Shown piece by piece: positions 33,624 through 42,041 of a DNA stretch of 48,459 nt (its first letter is position 1; each line of letters opens with the position of its first letter). Origin of the DNA: Pseudobdellovibrionaceae bacterium. Lineage in GTDB: Bacteria; Bdellovibrionota; Bdellovibrionia; Bdellovibrionales; JAMPXM01. The notes under the pieces are model-generated. The model searched no databases. It was not told the origin of the DNA and saw only the letters and a list, made by a program, of their open reading frames with translations. The stretch spans positions 1 to 48,459 of the forward strand of contig CANHQR010000023.1 of the NCBI GenBank assembly GCA_947462815.1, written 5' to 3'. Position numbers and translations under genes: made by a program.

Positions 33624-34557
33624 TTGCAAACTCCTGGATCACGTCGGCACATTCCGGCCACGGGTGATAAAGTTGAAGGAGCGTACTGAGCTGATCCGCC
33701 GTGAAGCTGGGAAGAAGTTCAGGCTTTGACTCGAGCACCTCGCGGAGTTGCGACGAGTTTCTTTGCGGAAGAACGCGATCGAGAGCTTCGCTTTGAGGTA
33801 AAGAAAAGTAGGCAGGCGGTTCCGCCAAGAAAAATTCCATGACGTTTTGACGACTGGGATAGCCGGCATAGGCGGTTCCGTAGGCCTTCAAGGCGGAGTC
33901 GAGGTCGAAGTACATCGGTATGACGGGAGCTCCGTTCGCAAAGTCGTAAGACAAAGTCTGCGTCCCAGGGATTCTCTTGAATAGTAGAATGGCCTCGTAA
34001 AGGGGGGACATTTTGGGGTTGACGCCAATGACTTCAGTGTTGGCTTTCAAGACGTCAATATTGCAGTGGTACATGTACTTCATCAGGTTAAATAGAACTT
34101 CACCTTGTACGCCGCGAATAGAGGGATCTACAGCGAGTGATGAGATCTCCACCACTCGACCTTTGATTCCTCGAACTGAGTCGAGAGAGACGCAGCGATC
34201 GATGGGTACTCCGAATGCCGTTCGCGGAATGATGGAGATGGTCGCAACGATCTGACCATCTAATTTCGCAACGATAACGACAGTTTCGGGGAGAATATGA
34301 TACGGAGTGAGACGAATCCCAGCTGAATCTCTGGTCGCGTAGCCTTCTCTTTCGAAGTTTCTTTGAACGAGAGATAAGGCCTGCTTGAGGTCTTGGGCGT
34401 TGGAAGCGATCTCAAAACGAATCTGAGTCGATCTCTGAGCTATCGAAAGATCCAGCGACTTGCGAATCCACCAATGAGCGATCTGTTGAGGAAAAAGCTT
34501 GAGAATAAACTCTCGAGCTCGATTCCGGAAGACTTTAAGCTTCGATCTTGGCTTCAT
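33610..34557 (-). CDS. FeeM-like N-acyl amino acid synthase (GNAT fold)
   Basis: A 315-residue protein. Residues about 45-225 follow the FeeM/acyl-homoserine-lactone synthase-like acyltransferase pattern: RFEIASNAQDLKQALSLVQRNF, EGYATRDSAGIRLTPYHILP, VVIVAKLDGQIVATISIIP, VVEISSLAVDPSIRG, and VIGVNPKMSPLYEAILLF. FeeM from soil DNA joins a long acyl chain from acyl carrier protein to tyrosine. Here the amino acid and acyl donor are unknown. The last 80 residues are a separate helical tail. A GAGAGAG stretch precedes ATG. The next gene, a VAO-type oxidase, overlaps its end. Other GNAT roles, such as autoinducer synthesis, cannot be excluded. Confidence 0.7.
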   Translation of the reverse strand: MKPRSKLKVFRNRAREFILKLFPQQIAHWWIRKSLDLSIAQRSTQIRFEIASNAQDLKQALSLVQRNFEREGYATRDSAGIRLTPYHILPETVVIVAKLDGQIVATISIIPRTAFGVPIDRCVSLDSVRGIKGRVVEISSLAVDPSIRGVQGEVLFNLMKYMYHCNIDVLKANTEVIGVNPKMSPLYEAILLFKRIPGTQTLSYDFANGAPVIPMYFDLDSALKAYGTAYAGYPSRQNVMEFFLAEPPAYFSLPQSEALDRVLPQRNSSQLREVLESKPELLPSFTADQLSTLLQLYHPWPECADVIQEFANAQR

Positions 34558-34649
34558 AATGGCTCTCTCTTGCTTTTCGTTAGACTCGGCGACAATTAAA
34601 ATTGAGGAGGTGATCCGCGACGACGACAGGTAATGGGATTGGTCTTACT

Positions 34650-34802
34650 TCATTTTGTGCGACGGTCTTGACCAATTTTGCGTGCTCGAATGGCAATTTC
34701 ACACTCAAGGCAGAGTCCAAGCGGCAGCGTCTTTCGCAGTTTTCTATCACCATGAAAAGGATTCCCGTCGCAATAGTGATCGATCAATAGAGCCAGTTCC
34801 AT
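34650..34802 (-). CDS. Possible 50-residue Cys-pair micro-protein
   Basis: A short frame MELALLIDHYCDGNPFHGDR continuing KLRKTLPLGLCLECEIAIRA and a basic tail. Cys11 and the Cys31-X2-Cys34 pair, with His9 and His17, could bind zinc. The sequence reads like a real small domain rather than random translation and has no rare-codon excess. No clear ribosome site precedes ATG, which weakens the call. It lies between the TIGR02147 gene and the FeeM-like gene, on the same strand as both. Confidence 0.45.
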   Translation of the reverse strand: MELALLIDHYCDGNPFHGDRKLRKTLPLGLCLECEIAIRARKIGQDRRTK

Positions 34803-34874
34803 ACCGAAGGTTTTTTGGTCCCGGTGTCAAACCCACAACCCGGTTTTCCGAGATGCCGTTACGCCGCTCGTGAA

Positions 34875-35681
34875 TCAGTACTCAAACCAGTCCAGATTCA
34901 GGCAACGCACGGTCTCCGAGGGTGAGGGGCCCACCCACTTCACGATCTTTTCGATGAACAAGGGCAACTCTTGGCGCACGCCATTCGCCACCGATTCCGA
35001 AAGCGACATCGGCGCGGTGTAGAACAGCTCTTTGTCGCTGGCGAAGTTCATCTTTTGAAAACCCGCTAGCCGCCAGTTCTGATGATGCTTGATGACCAGG
35101 GGCGAGTCCACACCGATGTGCGTGTGCTTGGCGCCGATGCTGTAGCCCTGTGCTGGGTCCCCCAACAGAATCCGCGACTCCACAAGAAAACCGAGAATGC
35201 GCGCGACCGAAGCCCGCGGCAGATGCAGGCGTTGCGCGAGGCGATCCACATCGTAGTGAGGATCACAGGCGATCAGATGCGTGATCGCCGTGTAGGCCCA
35301 CGAGGCGTAGTACTGAGCCGACTCGGCGTCGGAGAGCTCGCGGTCTCGATCGAGTCGCTCGCTCAATTTCTGCGCGGAAGCTTGGGCCTTCACGATCCGC
35401 TGTCGCAGTCGTTCGCGATAGCGATGCGAGCCCGCGCGCGCGAACTCCACCAAAAGCAAAAACTGTTCGGTCTCGCGTTCGCCGAGGCCCATGAACTCCG
35501 CGACATCCACCGCGTGTTCCATCGAGAAGTTCTTGTCGTCGTTGACGACTTGGCTCACGAGGGTCGGAGAGATTCCCATAAGTTCGGCGAGACGGCGGTA
35601 CTCACCGCGTCCCTTTTGGGGGCGAGAAGCGACCCAATCGCGCAGAAATTTCTTGTAATCGAGGGTCTCGAATATCGACAT
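34875..35681 (-). CDS. TIGR02147/DUF4423-family regulator
   Basis: A 268-residue protein of a family known mainly from Fibrobacter and Bdellovibrionota. It starts with the signature IFETLDYKKFLRDWVASRP. Then comes a helix-turn-helix, YRRLAELMGISPTLVSQVVND, and a second winged-helix-like domain, RLAQRLHLPRASVARILGFL. The C-terminal sensor part is MSLSESVANGVRQELPLFI. Proteins of this kind are usually found beside exported-protein genes. Here it is divergent from a lipoprotein operon across 168 bp of AT-rich DNA, so it likely controls that operon and itself. No ribosome site is visible; it may be leaderless. Confidence 0.9.
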   Translation of the reverse strand: MSIFETLDYKKFLRDWVASRPQKGRGEYRRLAELMGISPTLVSQVVNDDKNFSMEHAVDVAEFMGLGERETEQFLLLVEFARAGSHRYRERLRQRIVKAQASAQKLSERLDRDRELSDAESAQYYASWAYTAITHLIACDPHYDVDRLAQRLHLPRASVARILGFLVESRILLGDPAQGYSIGAKHTHIGVDSPLVIKHHQNWRLAGFQKMNFASDKELFYTAPMSLSESVANGVRQELPLFIEKIVKWVGPSPSETVRCLNLDWFEY

Positions 35682-35747
35682 AGATAATTAAAAATACTCA
35701 CTTATTCGAATTCAGTTTACTAATAGGTTAATAAAAACGTTTGAAAT

Positions 35748-35775
35748 TTACAAAGTTGATAATGAGGCTTATAAC
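35748..35775 (+). promoter_or_regulatory. Possible promoter of the lipoprotein operon
   Basis: TTACAA (35748-35753) and TATAAC (35770-35775) with a 16-bp spacer, in the AT-rich divergent gap. It is a candidate only; several other weak hexamers occur nearby. Confidence 0.3.
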
Positions 35776-35807
35776 GCGACAAGTTAAAACTCTCTCACCC
35801 CACAACG

Positions 35808-35827
35808 GAAGCTGCACCCCCAGCTTC
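35808..35827 (+). other. Leader hairpin before the lipoprotein gene
   Basis: Perfect 7-bp stem GAAGCTG (35808-35814) and CAGCTTC (35821-35827) with a 6-nt loop, 22 bp before the ATG at 35850. It would fold in the 5' untranslated RNA just upstream of the ribosome site and may stabilise the message. Confidence 0.45.
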
Positions 35828-35849
35828 AGAAACGGAAAGAGAGAGAAAT

Positions 35850-37232
35850 ATGAAAAACTCAGCGACCTCGACCCCAAATGCGAAGCCCACCTCCAAAAAG
35901 ACGCTCAGCCTGTGGCTGCTCACGGCGGCCACAAGTCTGAACCTGATGGCGTGCTCGCCGCAAAGTCTGATCAATAAGATGAACGCGAACTCGGCGGCCA
36001 GCTCTGCGGACGCCGGCGCCCAGGCGTTGGGCGATCTTCAAGTTCGCGATCTCAACGCCATTCTGAATTCACGCGCAACAGGAACTCAGAAAGCCCAGCT
36101 GCTTGTGGAATTCGCGGAGACTTTGATCCGCGCGAACACCTTCATGCACGCGGCGAAGATCATCGATCTCGCGTTGATCCAGGATCCGCAGCATGTGCGC
36201 GCACAGTTCTGGAAGACGACACTCGCGCCGCAGTTTGTACTTGAAGGCATCAGCGACCGTATTGAACCTTTGGCCCGACAGCGTTCGGATCGCTACGCCG
36301 ACTACTTGCAAACGACCGCGGTTCTCAAGCAGCACTCACCGGCCAAAGATTTGGTCGCCTTCATGCACAATGGCCAAGCGGATCTCGATACCGAGTCGAA
36401 AGTGCAGCGCGTGGTGGATCAGTATCTCGTGAAATTGGCTGAGCTTCGAACTTGGCTGAAGGTGAATCGTCGCCAGGCTTTGCAGTTCAAGGTGGTGATC
36501 GACGACAAGGAGAGTATCCAAGAAGATGGCACTCGAAAAACTTGCACAGCCAAAGAAGTGCAGCCGCGCGTATGGCAGATGGAGAACTGTTCGAACTTCC
36601 AGATGAAAGCTGTCCGCATGAATGCCGCCGACTTCGAGGCCGCACGGCAGATGATTTCGGGCTACATCGTCTACTTCGGGATCGCCAATAGCTATTCACT
36701 CGACGGCTTATTTAAAATCGCCGGCACACTTCCCGCCATGTCGGTGAAGCAGCGTATCGACTCGGTGTTGGCGGATCGCCGCGCTGGAGTTCTGCGTACA
36801 CCGAGTTACATGAAGTTCCTCTCTGAAGCGACCGCAGATGCCGTGGTGGCGGTGCGACGAGCGCAAGCGCTGCAGCAGCAAATCTGCCCGCAGGGCCTTG
36901 AAGCCAAAGATCAGCGCCCGGGCTACTTGTTCAAGGACGGCTTGTGCGTGGAGTCTTCGGATACCGTCACACGCGAGTTGGCGATCGCCGAACAGCTGGC
37001 GCGAGGTCAGCGCACACCCATCGACTTCATCATTCATGGCCAGCGACACACGGTGAGTGTGGATCCGACGGCTCTGACCGAGCGACCCGTGGCGAACCTT
37101 CGCGACCTCGGCCCGATTCACGAAGACTCTTGCGGCTTAGTTCGCGGCTTGGGTGATGGTCGAGCGGGAGGCTTTTTCCCAGGCGGTGAGTTGAATCAGC
37201 TGCTCGATGCTGAGTCCGGAATGTGTCCCTGA
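35850..37232 (+). CDS. Predicted lipoprotein, first of a tandem paralogous pair
   Basis: A 460-residue lipoprotein. A long n-region is followed by LWLLTAATSLNLMAC (lipobox Leu-Met-Ala-Cys). The mature protein begins with a helical, TPR-like stretch (HAAKIIDLALIQDPQHVRAQFWKTTLA). A domain then follows with Cys pairs and QRPGYLFKDGLCVESSDTVT, ending EDSCGLVRGL. The same landmarks in the same order occur in the downstream 505-residue protein, so these are diverged tandem paralogues. It is transcribed away from the TIGR02147 regulator, and a terminator-like hairpin lies behind. Function unknown. Confidence 0.85.
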   Translation: MKNSATSTPNAKPTSKKTLSLWLLTAATSLNLMACSPQSLINKMNANSAASSADAGAQALGDLQVRDLNAILNSRATGTQKAQLLVEFAETLIRANTFMHAAKIIDLALIQDPQHVRAQFWKTTLAPQFVLEGISDRIEPLARQRSDRYADYLQTTAVLKQHSPAKDLVAFMHNGQADLDTESKVQRVVDQYLVKLAELRTWLKVNRRQALQFKVVIDDKESIQEDGTRKTCTAKEVQPRVWQMENCSNFQMKAVRMNAADFEAARQMISGYIVYFGIANSYSLDGLFKIAGTLPAMSVKQRIDSVLADRRAGVLRTPSYMKFLSEATADAVVAVRRAQALQQQICPQGLEAKDQRPGYLFKDGLCVESSDTVTRELAIAEQLARGQRTPIDFIIHGQRHTVSVDPTALTERPVANLRDLGPIHEDSCGLVRGLGDGRAGGFFPGGELNQLLDAESGMCP

Positions 37233-37290
37233 ACTTCACGTTCGAAAGGCCGCCGCGAAGGGGCCACTGTCAAAAACCTCGACACCTCAC

Positions 37291-37319
37291 ACCGCCTCAG
37301 TTTCGTGCCGAGGCGGTTT
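37291..37319 (+). terminator. Terminator-like hairpin between the paralogous lipoprotein genes
   Basis: ACCGCCTC (37291-37298) pairs perfectly with GAGGCGGT (37310-37317) over an 11-nt loop. Only three T follow, so it may terminate partially and let some transcripts reach the next genes. Confidence 0.5.
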
Positions 37320-37444
37320 GATCTCGGCCAACAAATTGAACTTCGCTTCAGTTGATGGCGAAAAGTGATGACGGCCAAAAGTGATCATAGAAGGGCTTGG
37401 GACAAGCCGCGATGAGTCTTCAGCGATCGACGAAGGAGAAGCTT

Positions 37445-38962
37445 GTGAAATTTGGGGCGATGTTCGAAGTTCACGCGCGATACCGCCGATGGGTCAAAGC
37501 CTACCACGGTTGGACATCGAGTCAGGCCCTGATCGCCGTCGGCTTTCTCTTGAGCTCGCTGATCGCCTGTCAACCGCCGGGCGCTCCCTTGAAGCCCGGA
37601 TCATCCTCCCCGACACCCCAGCGCCAGCCGCATGAGCTTTCCCAAGATGAAAAGGTCGCGATGGCCGATGTTCTCGTCGATGAGGCCGAGGAGCTTTTGC
37701 GGCCCAGTCGATTTCCTGAAGCGCAAGCCAAACTCGAAGAAGCACTTCGCTATGATACCGAGAATGTTCGTGCGCAGTTCTGGCAGCGCTTTCTCGGCGT
37801 GATGCTGGAGTTCAATGGCATCATCGGGCGGCTTCGGCCATTTTATGAATCGCAACCGGGCGGGAGCGAGCGATGGTCGCAACTGAGTCGGGAAGTGCTG
37901 CCGTCCTCGACGGACGAGTGGCGTCAGTACCTGCGCACGGGCAAGTCCGGGGCGGAGCCGCCGCTGGAGAATGCGGAGAGTGTTCGAGCCTATCTGGATC
38001 GAGTCATCGATCGGGCCGAGGTTCTGCGCCAATGGTTGAAAGCCAACCGTGAGCGCGAGTTCACGCTGCGCATGCCGCAGGACCTGATCGGTAACACCTG
38101 GATGTCGCGGGGGTCATCTCAGCGCTGTCTTTCGCCAGGTCTCGGCCCACTCCGATTGATCAGTCAAAACTGTGGCCCAGGGGCGATGTACGAAGCGAAA
38201 ATGAATCGCGCGGACTTGGATCTTGTACAGATTTGGCTCGGCAGTCTTGAGTTTCAACTCATTCTTGCGCAAACCTATGTCGTCAACCCACAAGTTCTCA
38301 TCGATCTGCCTAAGTCGAATGAACGCGACTTCATTCAGGCGCTTTTGCGACAACAGTCCGGCGAACTTCGCGCCCAGAATAAGCTTTCGCTGTTTAGGGA
38401 GCTCACGTCGGAAGCCCTCATGGCCATGCGCTTTGCGATGCAAAGACAAGCTGAGCTTTGTCCGCGCGGCGCTTATCAGTTCAATAATCGACCGGGCTAT
38501 ATGTTCTCCATCGGGATTTGCATGCGCGGTGAAGAGACTTCTCCGGAGCGACGGACGATGGCGGTGATGGAGTCGATCTTGGCGGGACGACCTGTACGCG
38601 TGGATTATGGTGACACCGACTTGGAGATCCAGGCCTTGCAGCTCACCGAGCGGCCGCCACAATCGCTCGCCTTCCTCAATCGTGTCAGTTTCGATACTTG
38701 CTCTCAGATCGAGGCCGTCGCTCTGCAAGATCAAGCGATCCTACAGAGCTACGTGGCAAGTGGTCGTCTCGAGAGTCTGCTGCGATCCTCGGAGCGAATG
38801 TGCCGGCCAGCGCGTGAAACACTATCGTCGCCGATCGCACCTGCCGCTGTACCTTCTGCCGCATCTGGCGCTGCGCCAGTCTCTGGGCCAATCGCACCTG
38901 TTGGTCCTGGAGCACCGGCGACCGGTACCTTGCCTCCTGATGTTTCGGGAGGTCCGCCATGA
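37445..38962 (+). CDS. Predicted lipoprotein, second of the paralogous pair
   Basis: A 505-residue lipoprotein with signal ALIAVGFLLSSLIAC after a basic n-region. The TPR-like segment PEAQAKLEEALRYDTENVRAQFWQRFLG, then RQWLKANREREFTLRM, NRPGYMFSIGICMRGEE and SFDTCSQIEA mirror landmarks of the upstream paralogue. The C-terminal 50 residues are a Pro/Ala/Gly-rich low-complexity tail absent from the paralogue. GTG at 37445 is chosen because AAGGAG stands seven bases before it; ATG at 37412 and TTG at 37397 are alternatives. Its stop overlaps the ATG of the next gene (ATGA). Confidence 0.82.
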   Translation: MKFGAMFEVHARYRRWVKAYHGWTSSQALIAVGFLLSSLIACQPPGAPLKPGSSSPTPQRQPHELSQDEKVAMADVLVDEAEELLRPSRFPEAQAKLEEALRYDTENVRAQFWQRFLGVMLEFNGIIGRLRPFYESQPGGSERWSQLSREVLPSSTDEWRQYLRTGKSGAEPPLENAESVRAYLDRVIDRAEVLRQWLKANREREFTLRMPQDLIGNTWMSRGSSQRCLSPGLGPLRLISQNCGPGAMYEAKMNRADLDLVQIWLGSLEFQLILAQTYVVNPQVLIDLPKSNERDFIQALLRQQSGELRAQNKLSLFRELTSEALMAMRFAMQRQAELCPRGAYQFNNRPGYMFSIGICMRGEETSPERRTMAVMESILAGRPVRVDYGDTDLEIQALQLTERPPQSLAFLNRVSFDTCSQIEAVALQDQAILQSYVASGRLESLLRSSERMCRPARETLSSPIAPAAVPSAASGAAPVSGPIAPVGPGAPATGTLPPDVSGGPP

Positions 38963-39411
38963 TTTTCCTCATCAAAAGACGCATGAAAGCTTTGGGCCTC
39001 CTCGCCGTGTTGGGAGTGGGTGTGATTTTCTGCGGATCAGCCGAAGTTGTGGCTTGGGCGGAGACGGCAAATCGAGGGCAGGCCCTCTCGCGAGATTCGC
39101 AAAAAATCACGGGTTTTCGCTATCAAGATTGCGGAACCCAGGACTGCCTGGTGATCGAAGCCCCGAAGGCCTGGATGTCGCAGATTTCGAACTTGGGTAG
39201 TGAGAGTTCACACATTCTCGCCGACGGTCCAGTGAAGATGCAGATTCTTCGCGAGGGACGATTGTTTCGCGAGTATCGGGGAGAGTCAGCCTCGCTGCAG
39301 GGAGATGTGAAGCTGCTTTCGATTGAGACGGCGCAAGGATCGGTGATCTACGATCTCGAAACTCGTCAGGTCGATGAGCTCTTCTCTGCCGATGGAAGGG
39401 GAAAGCCATGA
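38959..39411 (+). CDS. Small exported protein in the lipoprotein operon
   Basis: A 150-residue protein. The N-terminus MIFLIKRRMKALGLLAVLGVG is a basic signal followed by a hydrophobic core, with probable cleavage near VAWAE. The mature part has one closely spaced Cys pair (CGTQDC) and predicted beta strands. No family is recognised. ATGA overlaps on both sides tie it to the lipoprotein genes before and after, so all three are translated from one message and probably act together in the envelope. Confidence 0.75.
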   Translation: MIFLIKRRMKALGLLAVLGVGVIFCGSAEVVAWAETANRGQALSRDSQKITGFRYQDCGTQDCLVIEAPKAWMSQISNLGSESSHILADGPVKMQILREGRLFREYRGESASLQGDVKLLSIETAQGSVIYDLETRQVDELFSADGRGKP

Positions 39412-40913
39412 AGATCCGCTCGCGTGGGTTGCCCGTTCGTCTTCATCGCTCTTCGGTTCTCCCCATATCGGACTTGGCTTCGAACTTTCTTTGCGCGGTC
39501 GCCTTGGCTTTCGGGTTGAGCGCCTGTCAACCGAACTCCTCAAATCCCTCCTCACCTTCCTCGACCCCCGGAGCACCTTCAAGTCCAACCTTGGAGGGTA
39601 CGATCTCCGGCGGCGGCGGCAATGGTTGCGAAGGTCGTGTGGTGGAAAGCTACGCGCGTCGAATCGAAGCTTTGACCGAGTATCGCCTCTACATTCAGCC
39701 GACTCTGCGAGTGATGGCTCGTGGTGGAGATCCATTGGCGGCTTACCTGAAGTGGGCGGCGCACGAGAAGACGTGGTTTTTTGTCCCCTGTGAACTCCAG
39801 CGACTTTCGGCCGAGCAAACGGGTTTGGCCTTCGCGCGCAGTGCCGAGCAGCTGGCCCTCCACGGAGAGAACGGTATATTCATTGACGTCAAAAAATATG
39901 AACAAAAGTCATCTCGTGATCGCGCCTCACTTCTCCTTCACGAGATGGTCATGGGCGCACGATGGTTGATGAAGAAAAGTCCGGAAGACCAATGTCGTGC
40001 TTTGACCACGACGGATTCGCGCCTGTGTGCCGATCCGGATCTGATGGCGATCGCGCGGAGCTCCGGCCGCCCAGTTGCTGAACGCATACAGATGGACGCT
40101 GATGATCACGACGCGATTCGCTCCTTGACGGCGTTCTTATCATCAAGAGGGCGATCGCTGACCAACGCCGAACTCCGGCAAACCCGCCGCCGACTCGGCT
40201 TCCACTTTCCATGGGATGAAGCCGTCTCGAGTCTGACCTCGGACGATGTCATGCGTGCCATCAATCGCACGCGATTGAGTCGGGGCCCCATGAACTTGCA
40301 GCTCGCCCCGTCATCGGTGCCGCATCCGATCTTTCGAGGTCAGACGGCTCAATGTGCGGTTTTGCCCTGGAGTCCGTCGCCCGGATATCATTTGGTCCGC
40401 GTGCAGTTCGCCCTTGGCTTAGACAGCTCGCGACCCGAGGCATTCAATGAGATTCGCCAGATGTTCCCGGGTTTCGAAACGGTGTCGGGTGTTTGTGAAA
40501 AGGCTCTGACCGCGCCCGCCGACTTCGATGCTTCGAGTCCCTGCGAGAAAACACGCTTCACCGTGCCTAACTCTGATCAGGAAATTCTACTCCGCGACGA
40601 ACAATTCGAAGCGCGAGGTGTCCTGCGTGACGGGCGCTTGGTGGATGAAATTTTGGTGAGTCCGGATTTGGACCAGCGGTCAGATCTGCGTCGCACAGGA
40701 GTTCGCGTCAATCAGGTCCGCATTCAAATCTCACGCGAGGTCGAACCGCAACTTCTGACGATCCGCTTTGAACCGAAGCGAGTCATGATGGGAGCGGGCT
40801 CCTTAACGACCTCAGGGTCGGCTGGCCCAACCTCCGATGCCAGCGACAGTTGGGAACTGATCGACGATCAGCAAATGCCGGGTTTTGAGTGCCGCCCGGC
40901 CGCTCGCCCTTAA
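39408..40913 (+). CDS. Predicted lipoprotein with Gly/Ser linker
   Basis: A 501-residue lipoprotein. The signal ends LAFGLSAC, followed by a 30-residue Ser/Pro linker and GGGGNGCEGRVVESYARR, a start seen in other envelope proteins of this group. LLLHEMVMGARWL (about 180-192) has a His-Glu pair but not a full HEXXH zinc motif. The C-terminal half has paired cysteines and predicted beta structure. Its ATG overlaps the stop of the preceding gene, so it is the last gene of the coupled trio. The hairpin spanning its stop may end the transcript. Confidence 0.8.
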   Translation: MKIRSRGLPVRLHRSSVLPISDLASNFLCAVALAFGLSACQPNSSNPSSPSSTPGAPSSPTLEGTISGGGGNGCEGRVVESYARRIEALTEYRLYIQPTLRVMARGGDPLAAYLKWAAHEKTWFFVPCELQRLSAEQTGLAFARSAEQLALHGENGIFIDVKKYEQKSSRDRASLLLHEMVMGARWLMKKSPEDQCRALTTTDSRLCADPDLMAIARSSGRPVAERIQMDADDHDAIRSLTAFLSSRGRSLTNAELRQTRRRLGFHFPWDEAVSSLTSDDVMRAINRTRLSRGPMNLQLAPSSVPHPIFRGQTAQCAVLPWSPSPGYHLVRVQFALGLDSSRPEAFNEIRQMFPGFETVSGVCEKALTAPADFDASSPCEKTRFTVPNSDQEILLRDEQFEARGVLRDGRLVDEILVSPDLDQRSDLRRTGVRVNQVRIQISREVEPQLLTIRFEPKRVMMGAGSLTTSGSAGPTSDASDSWELIDDQQMPGFECRPAARP

Positions 40914-40923
40914 AATTAGGGCG
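40905..40923 (+). other. Hairpin across the stop codon
   Basis: CGCCCT (40905-40910), 7-nt loop containing the TAA stop, AGGGCG (40918-40923). No T-run follows. It may protect the mRNA end or weakly terminate. Confidence 0.4.
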
Positions 40924-41108
40924 CCTCGGCCCAGATCGATGAGGCTGTCCGAGCGCTGACTGAGTCTCAGCGAAGTCGCAACAATGAGGCCTCTGGTAAG
41001 CCTCGTACGCAACGCGAGTTGGTCATCGAACTCGAATCGTGTGGGTACGGCGACTCCCTGCCAACCTGCTTGAAAGGTCGGGCCGAGGGCCTGTGCTATG
41101 TCAGCTGA
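40920..41108 (+). pseudogene. Possible decayed C-terminal coding fragment
   Basis: Directly behind the lipoprotein gene, in the same frame after TAA and a second stop (TAG, 40917-40919), runs an open stretch of 62 codons. It includes AQIDEAVRALTESQRSRN and ELVIELESCGYGDSLPTCLK, ending GLCYVS and TGA at 41106-41108. Codon composition is like that of real genes here, and the Cys pattern resembles envelope proteins of this operon. There is no plausible start. It may be a gene remnant or chance. Confidence 0.3.
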
Positions 41109-41147
41109 AAATTCGGGAAACTATAACTTCAAGTCGGTGACTCGAAA

Positions 41148-42041
41148 TCAGAAGATGTAGCGTCCACTCAACGCCAGACCTGTGGCGTCCACCGAGCCGC
41201 CGATTTTCAAGTTCGCTTGCGAGGGATCTTTCAAGAGCAAAGCGTAATTCACGCGACGGAACATGAGCTCCATTTCGAAGTTGGGGTTGACCTCAAGACC
41301 GGCGCCAACCTGAAAGCCGACTCGAGGCCCGAGATCAAAAGTGCCTCCGCGCACATTCGAGCGCGTGAGCACCGGCAAATTGATGCCGACGGGGAAGTAA
41401 AAGCTCTTGGGCGCGCGCCACTCAAGACCAGCCGCCAAAACGTTGCTTTGGTAAGTCGGTTTGGCTTCGCCGGTCAGGGCCGTGGTTGTTTGGCCAGCAT
41501 TCGGACCATTCAAAATTCTAAAAGTCGCCGCGCCCACTTCGCGTTCGCGCTCAATATTGAGTGAAGTGAACCAGTTGAAGCGATAAGGAGCGTAGTCGCC
41601 CTCGTAAACAAACGACGACCAACGAATTTCAATCGCTGGTGTCGTACCCGAGCTCAACTCGGTCGTGGCGACGGTCGTGTTGTCGATGTCGACGTTCGCG
41701 CCCTGGAGGGAGGGTGCCGCCGCGAGCGTGAAGCCCACGCGAAGTTTGCGAGTCACACGGCGATGCAAATCCACCAACTCACGCGGTGTGTCCGGAGCTA
41801 AAACCACGCGCGCAGTTTCTGGAGCTGCGGGGGCGGCGTCCGCCGCCGGCTTTCGCGCGGCGTTTTTCTTCTTCGGCGGCAAAGACTTTGCCGGCATCTG
41901 CGTGAGTTCCGTGGCCGAGGTCGCCGGCACGCTTCCCAGGGCGACGAGCGAAGCGATCGCCAATGCAACCCACATTGCGCCATTGAGGGCGCCAGAATGT
42001 GCCACGGTCGAAGAACGAAGTTGTGCCGATACGGAACGCAT
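41148..42041 (-). CDS. Outer-membrane beta-barrel protein with Lys/Ala-rich linker
   Basis: A 297-residue exported protein. The signal is ALAIASLVALGSVPATSA. A Lys/Pro/Ala-rich linker follows (SLPPKKKNAARKPAADAAPA), then about 200 residues of alternating beta sequence ending GLALSGRYIF, with the terminal Phe of BAM-inserted barrels. The Lys-rich linker could contact peptidoglycan. ATG at 42041 has GGAGG six bases upstream; an in-frame start 108 bases earlier adds non-signal sequence. It is convergent with the lipoprotein operon and unrelated in strand. Confidence 0.78.
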   Translation of the reverse strand: MRSVSAQLRSSTVAHSGALNGAMWVALAIASLVALGSVPATSATELTQMPAKSLPPKKKNAARKPAADAAPAAPETARVVLAPDTPRELVDLHRRVTRKLRVGFTLAAAPSLQGANVDIDNTTVATTELSSGTTPAIEIRWSSFVYEGDYAPYRFNWFTSLNIEREREVGAATFRILNGPNAGQTTTALTGEAKPTYQSNVLAAGLEWRAPKSFYFPVGINLPVLTRSNVRGGTFDLGPRVGFQVGAGLEVNPNFEMELMFRRVNYALLLKDPSQANLKIGGSVDATGLALSGRYIF

